DNA of 5,204 nt, from assembly GCA_029856425.1 (NCBI GenBank), contig JAHQWZ010000161.1, positions 1-5,204 of the forward strand. The letters are read 5' to 3'. This document shows positions 1-5,069 of the stretch, one piece after another. How positions within the stretch are numbered: position 1 is the first letter of the stretch; each line of letters begins with the position of its first letter. The notes below the pieces were generated by a model. That model had not been told where the DNA came from and made no database searches. It worked only from the letters and a program-made list of their open reading frames with translations. The translations under genes and the position numbers were made by a program. This stretch comes from Candidatus Thorarchaeota archaeon (GTDB lineage Archaea > Asgardarchaeota > Thorarchaeia > Thorarchaeales > Thorarchaeaceae).

Positions 1-1989
1 AATCTGGGCTTCTATCTGTTCATTTGTGAAGTTAGGCATGTATATGGCATCACTTGGGCAGTCTCCGGCGCAAGTCCCACACGCTTGACATAATGCACCC
101 ATCACGGAATGCTTTCCAGTACCGTCAACAACAATTGCCCCATAGGGGCATCTATCCACACAGGTTCCACATCTGGTGCACTTGTCCTGAAGGATCTTAG
201 CGCTTAATGCTTCAATGGGGTATCTCCCCTTCTGAAGGATTATAGCTGCACGCCCAGCTGCTGCACTTGCCTGGATAACAGAGTCTCTGATGTCCTTTGG
301 TGACTCTGCACCTCCGCAGATGAAGACGCCTGCAGAACTAGTATCAACAGGTCGAAGTTTTGGATGTGATTCAATATAGAATGAGTCTGATGTGCAGGAT
401 ATTGGTAATGGGAAGTTGCCTGCAGTTCCCTCAGCGCCCATTGACAGAATGACCATATCATAGTCTACCATGAGCAACTTGCTATGGGTTGTATCTTCCA
501 CTGCAACCCTGAGATTCTTAGTATCGGGGTATTGTTGTATCTCACCGACACGACCCCGTATGAACTTGACACCCTCTTCTCTCGCTTTGAGATATTGGTC
601 CTCAAAATACTTCCCATGCATCCGGAGGTCTTGATAGTAAATTGTCACCTCAGTGTCCGGATAGTGTTCCTTGATGAGAATGGCACACTTTACTGATTCA
701 GCACAGCAGTAGTTTGAGCAGCCTGTCCTCGTGGTCAAGTTACGTGACCCAACGCACTGTGCTATCGCCACTGACCTGGGCTTTGACATATCTGACGGTC
801 TGACAAGATGTCCTTCTGTGGGACCTGCTGCGTTAATCAGTCTTTCAAACTCTAAAGATGTGATAACGTTGGGATACCTTCCCCACCCGAGTCTCGGTAT
901 CTTATTGGGATTGGCTGGCACAAATCCGGTCGCTAGGATGATTACTCCTGTATCAAACTCGATTATGCGGTCTCTGTCAGAAGGAATTATTGCTTCCTGT
1001 TCACACCTGTCTATGCATTTACCACATCTAATCAGATCCATTCCAAGACATGCGTCGGGATTGATGAAGTAGGACGAGGGGACTGCCTGTGGGAAAGGAA
1101 TGCTGATTGCCTTATTCCATGTGAGATTCTGATCAGTGCGGCTGGGAACATCTATGGGGCAGACCTCAACACAATCACCACATGCTGTGCATTTAGCAGG
1201 ATCCACAAATCGAGCCCTCTGTTTCACTCGTACATTGAAATTGCCAACATACCCCGAGATCTCATCGACCTCAGCCATTGTGATGAGATTGATGTTGGGA
1301 TGCTTTGCCACATCCACCATCTTAGGGCCCAGAATACAGATACTACAGTCATTCTGAGGAAACACCTTATCTAGGAGCGCCATGATTCCTCCGATAGTTG
1401 GCTCGCGCTCAATCAGGTGAACCTTGAATCCAGCCTCTGCGAGGTCCAAGGCAGCCTGCATACCTGAAACACCTGCTCCTACGACCATTGCTGCTTGGGT
1501 AACTGGAACATCCAGCTCGGGCTGAGCCACAAGGGTTCTTGCTTTTGCCACAGACATGGCCACGAGCTCCTTTGCCTTCAGCGTGGCTTGCTCTGGTTCA
1601 TGCATATGGACCCAAGACACGTGTTCACGGATGTTCGCCATTATGCAGAGGTATGGGTTCAAGCCGCCTGCTTTCACGGTTTTTCTGAATGTATCCTCAT
1701 GCATGGTGGGTGAGCACGAAGCCACAACAACTCTATTGAGACCGCGCTCTTTGATGGCCTGCTGAATCTCATTCTGACCTGGATCTGCGCAGGTGTATCT
1801 ATTAGTCTGAACAAATACCACCCCTGGCAAGGTTTCTGCGAACCTCGCAACTTCATCAATGTCTACGACAGCACCAATATTCTTCCCGCATGCGCACGGG
1901 AAGACTCCAATTCTGATTTCGCCATCTGCAGAAACAATCATGCTCTCCTTAGCAGTTTCGTTTTGGGGTTTTGGATCGCTTGTGGTCAT
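1..1989 (-). CDS. hdrA: HdrA, heterodisulfide reductase subunit A family (3' end cut by window edge)
   Basis: This is a cytoplasmic FAD and multi-[4Fe-4S] electron-transfer subunit. In methanogens HdrA carries the FAD that bifurcates electrons between ferredoxin and HdrBC; in other archaea the partners and substrate vary. The frame is open for 663 codons to the window edge. In order it shows an N-terminal domain (RIGVFPCACGKNIG, 26-39), a dinucleotide fold GAGVSG (171-176) with Glu194, a CSIC pair (215/218), an inserted ferredoxin domain (C267, C270, C273, C277; then C314, C322, C325, C329), the HdrA cysteine region C412-C435, a second FAD segment (about 554-579), and two C-terminal clusters (C604/607/610/614 and C634/637/640/644). 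HdrA proteins are usually about 650-670 residues, so only a short tail should be missing, unless this is an HdrA-MvhD fusion. I chose ATG 1989 because GGGAG lies 7 bases upstream; ATG 1941 is the alternative. No frameshift is seen. The physiological disulfide and partners cannot be told from here. Confidence 0.95.
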   Translation of the reverse strand, partial: MTTSDPKPQNETAKESMIVSADGEIRIGVFPCACGKNIGAVVDIDEVARFAETLPGVVFVQTNRYTCADPGQNEIQQAIKERGLNRVVVASCSPTMHEDTFRKTVKAGGLNPYLCIMANIREHVSWVHMHEPEQATLKAKELVAMSVAKARTLVAQPELDVPVTQAAMVVGAGVSGMQAALDLAEAGFKVHLIEREPTIGGIMALLDKVFPQNDCSICILGPKMVDVAKHPNINLITMAEVDEISGYVGNFNVRVKQRARFVDPAKCTACGDCVEVCPIDVPSRTDQNLTWNKAISIPFPQAVPSSYFINPDACLGMDLIRCGKCIDRCEQEAIIPSDRDRIIEFDTGVIILATGFVPANPNKIPRLGWGRYPNVITSLEFERLINAAGPTEGHLVRPSDMSKPRSVAIAQCVGSRNLTTRTGCSNYCCAESVKCAILIKEHYPDTEVTIYYQDLRMHGKYFEDQYLKAREEGVKFIRGRVGEIQQYPDTKNLRVAVEDTTHSKLLMVDYDMVILSMGAEGTAGNFPLPISCTSDSFYIESHPKLRPVDTSSAGVFICGGAESPKDIRDSVIQASAAAGRAAIILQKGRYPIEALSAKILQDKCTRCGTCVDRCPYGAIVVDGTGKHSVMGALCQACGTCAGDCPSDAIYMPNFTNEQIEAQI

Positions 1990-1996
1990 CAAGCCA

Positions 1997-2001
1997 CTCC
2001 C
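1997..2001 (-). promoter_or_regulatory. Ribosome binding site of hdrA
   Basis: On the minus strand GGGAG ends 7 bases before ATG 1989. This decides the start over the in-frame ATG at 1941, whose AAGGAG is only 3 bases away. An in-frame TTG directly before ATG 1989 is a further minor alternative. Confidence 0.55.
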
Positions 2002-2059
2002 TTGTCCATTATGCAGACAATAGATTTCTGGTCTATTTCTAGTCTGGACCTATGTAGGC

Positions 2060-2067
2060 TAAATAAA
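2060..2067 (-). promoter_or_regulatory. Candidate TATA box of hdrA
   Basis: The minus strand reads TTTATTTA here, close to the archaeal TATA consensus. A start of transcription about 25 bases downstream would fall near 2038 and give a leader of roughly 50 bases containing the GGGAG site. No clear purine-rich BRE is seen upstream, so this is a prediction from sequence and spacing only. Confidence 0.45.
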
Positions 2068-2083
2068 GGTTGAGAATCGTAAG

Positions 2084-2105
2084 CAATATCGTTCAATATA
2101 GTTCA
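2084..2105. repeat. Tandem repeat of 10-bp period in the divergent promoter region
   Basis: The unit CAATATCGTT (2084-2093) is followed directly by CAATATAGTT (2094-2103) and then CA, so 11 of 12 bases repeat with a shift of exactly 10 bases, about one DNA helical turn. The second copy runs into the small palindrome GTTCAGAAC (2101-2109). It lies about 17 bases upstream of the candidate hdrA TATA box and about 27 bases upstream of the candidate box of the YgbA_NO gene. This is a plausible place for a regulator to bind, but the function is inferred and chance is not excluded. Confidence 0.4.
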
Positions 2106-2131
2106 GAACCAAACACCATAAGACATTTTGA

Positions 2132-2142
2132 TTAATTAATAA
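2132..2142 (+). promoter_or_regulatory. Candidate TATA box of the YgbA_NO-family gene
   Basis: An AT-only stretch, TTAATTAATAA, is centred about 27 bases before ATG 2165. With usual archaeal spacing, transcription would begin at or next to that ATG. No Shine-Dalgarno motif precedes the ATG, which agrees with a leaderless or nearly leaderless mRNA. Confidence 0.4.
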
Positions 2143-2164
2143 TCTCATATCCGACATCCAAGAC

Positions 2165-2527
2165 ATGATAAGGCTGTTCTGTGGGCACAGAAACTCGAAG
2201 TCTATGACAGAGAGCGCAGGTGGCCCAAGAATAGCAAGAGAGAAACGCACTGTGGAAAAGATGATTCGATTCCATTGTGAGCGGAAGCATAAGTCAAAAG
2301 ATAGGACTCTCTGTGTGGACTGTGCAGAATTATTGGACTACTCAATACATAGACTGGATCATTGTCAATTTGGCGAATTGAAGCCTACCTGCAGGAAATG
2401 TTCTGTACATTGTTATAGGCCAACCATGAGAGAGAAGATTCGTCAGGTGATGCGCTTCTCAGGTCCACGATTGGCAATTAGAATGCCTCTTGATTGGATT
2501 CGACATGCATTTGATGATCAAGAGTAA
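2165..2527 (+). CDS. YgbA_NO-family cysteine-rich small protein
   Basis: This 120-residue soluble protein matches, from memory of the family pattern, the 'nitrous oxide-stimulated promoter' family typified by E. coli YgbA, whose gene is under NsrR/nitric oxide control. Recognisable parts are EKRTVEKMIRFHC (26-38), LCVDCAELLDY (49-59), RLDHC (63-67), KPTCRKCSVHCY (73-84), MREKIRQVMRFSGPR (88-102) and a final RMPLDWIRHAF (106-116). Core cysteines C38, C50, C53, C67, C76, C79 and C83, with H82, suggest metal or iron-sulfur binding; this is inference and the molecular function is unknown to me. The core begins near residue 26, so ATG 2204 (residue 14) is an alternative start. Neither start has a Shine-Dalgarno motif, unlike the other genes here. 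It is divergent from hdrA and 106 bases before the lipid gene. Transfer from bacteria is possible. Confidence 0.85.
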   Translation: MIRLFCGHRNSKSMTESAGGPRIAREKRTVEKMIRFHCERKHKSKDRTLCVDCAELLDYSIHRLDHCQFGELKPTCRKCSVHCYRPTMREKIRQVMRFSGPRLAIRMPLDWIRHAFDDQE

Positions 2528-2539
2528 GGGATGAGAATT

Positions 2540-2604
2540 CGTTTTAGACCAGCTTTCAAACGCAAGTATCAATGCACCAAAACCGTAAAAAGCAGGTCTA
2601 AACG
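2540..2604. repeat. Imperfect inverted repeat between the YgbA_NO gene and GGGP synthase
   Basis: The left arm CGTTTTAGACCAGCTTT (2540-2556) pairs with AAAGCAGGTCTAAACG (2589-2604) in 15 base pairs, interrupted by one bulged T (2545) and one A/A mismatch (2551/2594). The spacer is 32 bases. It begins 12 bases after the upstream stop codon and ends 15 bases before the GGGP synthase ribosome binding site. As RNA it could fold as a 3' end structure of the upstream transcript or a leader hairpin of the lipid gene; as DNA it could be a two-part operator. No T-run follows it, so a bacterial-type terminator is unlikely. Confidence 0.55.
2585..2591 (+). promoter_or_regulatory. Weak TATA-like site for GGGP synthase
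   Basis: GTAAAAA is the only A/T-rich candidate at a suitable distance. Transcription would begin near 2612, just before the ribosome binding site at 2620. It overlaps the spacer and right arm of the inverted repeat, so a protein bound there could block it. The match to the TATA consensus is poor. Confidence 0.2.
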
Positions 2605-2619
2605 TCGAGGGTCCGTTTC

Positions 2620-2626
2620 AAGGAGG
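2620..2626 (+). promoter_or_regulatory. Ribosome binding site of GGGP synthase
   Basis: AAGGAGG ends 7 bases before ATG 2634, a near-ideal Shine-Dalgarno sequence that fixes the start codon. Confidence 0.8.
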
Positions 2627-2633
2627 CACACTC

Positions 2634-3407
2634 ATGCCTGATAAGGTATGGAAATACATCACTGAGAAACTAGAGAGAGAGGGAGCCTGCCATTTTTCAC
2701 TACTTGACCCAGATCCTCTGGCCACTAGAAAGGACACGGTTGTGGAGCTTGCAAAGATTGCTGAGAAAGCTGGTTCAGATGCCATTATGATTGGTGGCAG
2801 TACAATCTTTGGTGATATTGATGACTCAGTTAAGGCTATCACAGATGCAGTAGATATTCCAACAATTCTGTTTCCAGGTGACATAACCGGCGTGAGTGAG
2901 CATGCCGATGCCATGTTCTTCATGAGCCTTCTTAATAGCACGAATCCGTACTACATCATTGGTGCCCAAGCTCTTGCAGCGGCAAGGGTGAAATTCTCCA
3001 ACATTGAACCTATCCCAATGGCATATCTACTGATTGAGCCAGGGAAGAGCGCCGCATGGGTTGGTGAGGCCAAGTGTTTTCCTCGGGATAAACCAAAACT
3101 GGTTCTAATGTACGCGCTTGCAGCTGAACTCCTTGGTTTCAAACTGGTGTATCTTGAGGCTGGGAGCGGAGCTGAGGGCGGAGGTGTCCCAACGGAGATA
3201 ATTGCCGCAGTTTCGCAATATTGTGACATTCCTCTCATCACAGGTGGAGGGTTCAACAGCGTTGAGTCGGTTGTTGGAGCGGTTGAGGCTGGTGCATCTA
3301 TTGTGGTTCAGGGAACATACCTTGAGAAGCATTTGCAGGCTGACAATGGCGCGGGATTGAAGAGGATAATAGAGGCACTCAAGGTGGCAGGTGCCAAGAA
3401 ACTATAG
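2634..3407 (+). CDS. Geranylgeranylglyceryl phosphate synthase (GGGP synthase/PcrB family)
   Basis: This cytosolic TIM-barrel prenyltransferase makes the first ether bond of archaeal membrane lipids, joining geranylgeranyl diphosphate to sn-glycerol-1-phosphate with Mg2+. The 257-residue length fits a complete family member. Family signatures are FSLLDPDP (21-28, with the acidic Mg2+ site), MIGGST (52-57), LFPGD (79-83), SLLNSTNPYYIIGAQ (98-112), YLEAGSGA (173-180, the glycerol phosphate region), ITGGGF (202-207) and VVQGTYLE (224-231). The segment after residue 104 (NPYYIIGAQ) looks more like the group II archaeal enzymes than bacterial PcrB, which is an inference from memory. The start is set by the strong AAGGAGG. 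It is followed after 75 bases by the Roadblock gene, which has its own TATA box. The gene supports glycerol-1-phosphate lipids in this organism. The nearest alternative, bacterial PcrB heptaprenyl synthase, is less likely. Confidence 0.96.
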   Translation: MPDKVWKYITEKLEREGACHFSLLDPDPLATRKDTVVELAKIAEKAGSDAIMIGGSTIFGDIDDSVKAITDAVDIPTILFPGDITGVSEHADAMFFMSLLNSTNPYYIIGAQALAAARVKFSNIEPIPMAYLLIEPGKSAAWVGEAKCFPRDKPKLVLMYALAAELLGFKLVYLEAGSGAEGGGVPTEIIAAVSQYCDIPLITGGGFNSVESVVGAVEAGASIVVQGTYLEKHLQADNGAGLKRIIEALKVAGAKKL

Positions 3408-3426
3408 TATAGAGATTCGCCCTAAG

Positions 3427-3434
3427 TTTAAATA
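3427..3434 (+). promoter_or_regulatory. TATA box of the Roadblock gene
   Basis: TTTAAATA is a classic archaeal TATA box, 20 bases after the GGGP synthase stop. Transcription would start near 3455, giving a leader of about 28 bases that contains the GGGAGGT site. This suggests the Roadblock gene can be transcribed separately from the lipid gene. Confidence 0.6.
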
Positions 3435-3444
3435 CTCCGAAGGG

Positions 3445-3450
3445 TTTTTT
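3445..3450 (+). terminator. Possible T-run terminator of GGGP synthase
   Basis: Six T residues lie 37 bases after the GGGP synthase stop. Archaeal RNA polymerase often ends at such T-rich tracts without a hairpin. The tract lies between the TATA box and predicted start of the next gene, so termination there would not cut that gene's own transcript. A single short tract is weak evidence. Confidence 0.3.
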
Positions 3451-3467
3451 GACGAAGAGTCCCCTAT

Positions 3468-3474
3468 GGGAGGT
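3468..3474 (+). promoter_or_regulatory. Ribosome binding site of the Roadblock gene
   Basis: GGGAGGT ends 8 bases before GTG 3483. This supports GTG as the start codon; the nearby ATG at 3466 is in another frame that closes after 20 codons. Confidence 0.7.
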
Positions 3475-3482
3475 CCAGCACC

Positions 3483-3881
3483 GTGTCCTCAAAGACTGAA
3501 ATGCTCACCGAACTTCTCGAAGATCTAAGTCGAGCCTCCCAAGGTAATGTGCAAGCCAGCGTTATCATCTCACGTTCGCAAGGACTCCCAATATGCTCTC
3601 ATTTTCCTCCTTCTGAGGATGTTGGAATGGTACCTGAAGAGGATGTAATTGCCGGTAGGGCCATACAGATCGAGTCTCAGACAATCAAGGTCTTCAAGCA
3701 GCTCAAGAGAGGCCCTTTTGTGAGGATGCTTATAGAGGGTGAGTCTGGCTATGTCATTGTCTGCGATGCTGGCGAGGATGCCATTCTTGCAGTCCTGACA
3801 ACCAAAGGCGCCAATGTTGGCTATATGTTCTTCATGATGGCAAGACATTCTAAACGCATTGCCAATATTCTTGGCGGATAG
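3483..3881 (+). CDS. Roadblock/LC7 domain protein
   Basis: This 132-residue protein is essentially one Roadblock/LC7 (MglB-like) domain. Such proteins form dimers through a shared beta-sheet and regulate or anchor small Ras-like GTPases; MglB acts on MglA, and LC7 proteins are dynein and Ragulator components in eukaryotes. The sequence shows an N-terminal helix (MLTELLEDLSRA, 7-18), strand one (VQASVIISRSQGLPI, 23-37), a polar loop with Pro/Asp/Glu (41-54), a long helix (about 54-73), two central strands (FVRMLIEG, 79-86; YVIVCDAG, 90-97), strand ILAVLTT (101-107), a glycine turn and a C-terminal helix (about 111-130). There is no signal peptide or membrane segment. The GTG start has a good Shine-Dalgarno sequence and its own TATA box. 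No GTPase gene lies in the window, so the partner is unknown. Family assignment rests on fold pattern and length. Confidence 0.85.
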   Translation: MSSKTEMLTELLEDLSRASQGNVQASVIISRSQGLPICSHFPPSEDVGMVPEEDVIAGRAIQIESQTIKVFKQLKRGPFVRMLIEGESGYVIVCDAGEDAILAVLTTKGANVGYMFFMMARHSKRIANILGG

Positions 3882-3899
3882 TGCATCATTCCGTCACTC

Positions 3900-3907
3900 T
3901 TTTATTC
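3900..3907 (+). promoter_or_regulatory. Candidate TATA box of map
   Basis: TTTTATTC lies in the 68-base gap after the Roadblock gene. Transcription would begin near 3928-3930, leaving about 20 bases of leader, enough to hold the AGGTGAT motif. The fit to consensus is moderate, and read-through from the Roadblock promoter is equally possible. Confidence 0.3.
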
Positions 3908-3938
3908 ATCAGCAAGAGCATCTGGAAGTGCATCATCT

Positions 3939-3945
3939 AGGTGAT
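3939..3945 (+). promoter_or_regulatory. Ribosome binding site deciding the TTG start of map
   Basis: AGGTGAT matches the right half of the full anti-Shine-Dalgarno complement AGGAGGTGAT, placed so that the standard GGAGG position would end 8 bases before TTG 3950. It overlaps the alternative GTG start at 3941, which has no usable motif at proper distance: the nearest GGA ends 14 bases upstream. Confidence 0.5.
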
Positions 3946-3949
3946 TGGA

Positions 3950-4882
3950 TTGTCTGAGGAGAAGTCAGAGAAAACCGAGGAATCAGTAGAACCAGAGGAT
4001 GAATGGGCCAAATGGCGGCAAGCTGGAGTAGTGGCTCGCGAGGCTCTAGATATAGCGCGTCCAATGGTGAAACCTGGGACTAAAGTCCTCGACATAGTAG
4101 AGGCGGTTGAGTCCTACATAAGGGAGAAGGCCAGTGGTATCTCGTTTCCGTGCAATGTTGCAATCAATAACATCGCCGCGCACTATACTTCTCCACTAAA
4201 TGATGATACTGTCATCGCCGAGGGTGACCTTGTGACCGTAGACTGTGGAGCTCATGTTGATGGATGCATTTCCGATAGTGCATTCACCATTGCCCTCAAT
4301 CCAGAACACCAGAGCATCGTAAAGGCATCTGAAGATGCAACAAAGGTGGCAATCCGAATGATGCGACCCGGTGCCAAGCTGAACACAATTGGAGCACTGA
4401 TTGAAGACACAATCAAGAGTGCTGGTTTCGAACCTGTAAAGCAACTCTCAGGTCATCAGCTGAAAGAGTACGAGCTGCATGCTGAAAAACAAGTTCCATG
4501 TATATCAGGCAAGTCAGAAGTATTGGTTGAGGAAGGCGAAGTCTATGCTATCGAAACTTTTGCTAGCACAGGTTCCGGGAATGTGACTGACTTACCAGAT
4601 CCCTTGATTTTCCAGATGCTCCCCATTAGAGTTCCTGTTAGATTCAAGGGCACAAGGATGTTTCTGGGAATTGCTAGAAAGGAGTTCAAGGAGTTCCCCT
4701 TTGCCAAGAGGTGGATGGCTGAGAAGCTTCGTAAGGCGGACTTGGAGCTTGGTATTAGAGAACTTCAAAAGAATGGCGCTCTAATTGCCCATCATATTTT
4801 GACCGAAGAAGAGGGCGAACTAGTGTCTCAGGCCGAGCACACTGTGATTGTTACAGAAGATGGCACGGAACAAACGACTTAG
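3950..4882 (+). CDS. map: Methionine aminopeptidase, type II (archaeal)
   Basis: This cytosolic metalloenzyme removes the initiator methionine from new proteins when the second residue is small. From the TTG start it has 310 residues, close to the archaeal norm. The pita-bread fold signatures are complete: His78 in AAHYTSP, Asp98 in VDCGAHVDG, Asp109 in SDSAFT, His169 in LSGHQL, Glu202 in AIETFAS and Glu296 in QAEHTVIV. The five metal ligands D98, D109, H169, E202 and E296 are all present. The large segment between His169 and Glu296, including ISGKSEV and a helical stretch near 240-275, corresponds to the type II insertion. The enzyme begins with about 18 highly acidic residues before EWAKWRQAG, an extension many archaeal homologues lack. 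TTG 3950 is chosen for its AGGTGAT motif; GTG 3941 would add three residues. It follows the Roadblock gene on the same strand and precedes tfb. Confidence 0.95.
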   Translation: MSEEKSEKTEESVEPEDEWAKWRQAGVVAREALDIARPMVKPGTKVLDIVEAVESYIREKASGISFPCNVAINNIAAHYTSPLNDDTVIAEGDLVTVDCGAHVDGCISDSAFTIALNPEHQSIVKASEDATKVAIRMMRPGAKLNTIGALIEDTIKSAGFEPVKQLSGHQLKEYELHAEKQVPCISGKSEVLVEEGEVYAIETFASTGSGNVTDLPDPLIFQMLPIRVPVRFKGTRMFLGIARKEFKEFPFAKRWMAEKLRKADLELGIRELQKNGALIAHHILTEEEGELVSQAEHTVIVTEDGTEQTT

Positions 4883-4972
4883 CGGCTCATCCTGTTGTAT
4901 GTGCCATCAGAAGCGACTACATAATCCGCCAACAGAATTTCCATACAATTAAAAGTGCATTTTTCCATCTGG

Positions 4973-4980
4973 ATAAAAGG
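4973..4980 (+). promoter_or_regulatory. Candidate TATA box of tfb
   Basis: ATAAAAGG lies in the 187-base gap before tfb and would start transcription near 5003, giving a leader of about 65 bases. A second candidate, ATTAAAAG at 4948-4955, lies upstream, followed by a run of five T (4960-4964) that might end the map transcript. I cannot choose firmly between the two boxes. Confidence 0.4.
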
Positions 4981-4983
4981 TGG

Positions 4984-5019
4984 TCCCGGGAGACTGTCTT
5001 CTACAGCAATGATATTGCT
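4984..5019. repeat. Cluster of three short palindromes before tfb
   Basis: TCCCGGGA (4984-4991), AGAC-T-GTCT (4991-4999) and AGCAAT-GAT-ATTGCT (5005-5019) follow each other within 36 bases, around the predicted transcription start of tfb. Each is short enough to arise by chance. The last could form a 6-bp hairpin at the 5' end of the tfb message. Confidence 0.3.
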
Positions 5020-5057
5020 ATGAATTCTGGCAGGCTCTTATCCATCCTGATTGAGAC

Positions 5058-5063
5058 GGAGGA
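5058..5063 (+). promoter_or_regulatory. Ribosome binding site of tfb
   Basis: GGAGGA ends 6 bases before TTG 5070. An in-frame TGA at 5052-5054 closes the frame upstream and no other start codon fits, so this motif fixes the TTG start. Confidence 0.75.
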
Positions 5064-5069
5064 GCAGCT

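Noticed and set aside
484..1713. Several open frames of 70-113 codons on the plus strand
   Set aside because: They lie opposite hdrA, whose full set of FAD and iron-sulfur motifs proves the minus-strand frame. Their translations match no family I recognise.
2059..2250. Minus-strand open frame of 63 codons across the divergent promoter region
   Set aside because: It covers the predicted TATA boxes and the start of the YgbA_NO gene and has no family resemblance.
2531..2641. 36-codon plus-strand frame starting at ATG 2531, very rich in Arg and Lys
   Set aside because: It runs through both arms of the inverted repeat and the GGGP synthase ribosome binding site, overlaps that gene's start, and has only a poor ribosome site of its own. 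A leader peptide cannot be excluded but nothing supports it.
2618..3332. Minus-strand open frames of 75-107 codons opposite GGGP synthase
   Set aside because: They are antisense shadows of a clearly conserved enzyme, with no ribosome binding site or recognisable domain.
3570..3848. Minus-strand frame of 92 codons opposite the Roadblock gene
   Set aside because: It is an antisense shadow; the plus-strand frame has TATA box, Shine-Dalgarno and domain support.
4883..5069. Gap between map and tfb considered for a tRNA or small RNA gene
   Set aside because: No cloverleaf, T-loop motif or long hairpin is visible; only promoter-like signals and short palindromes are present.
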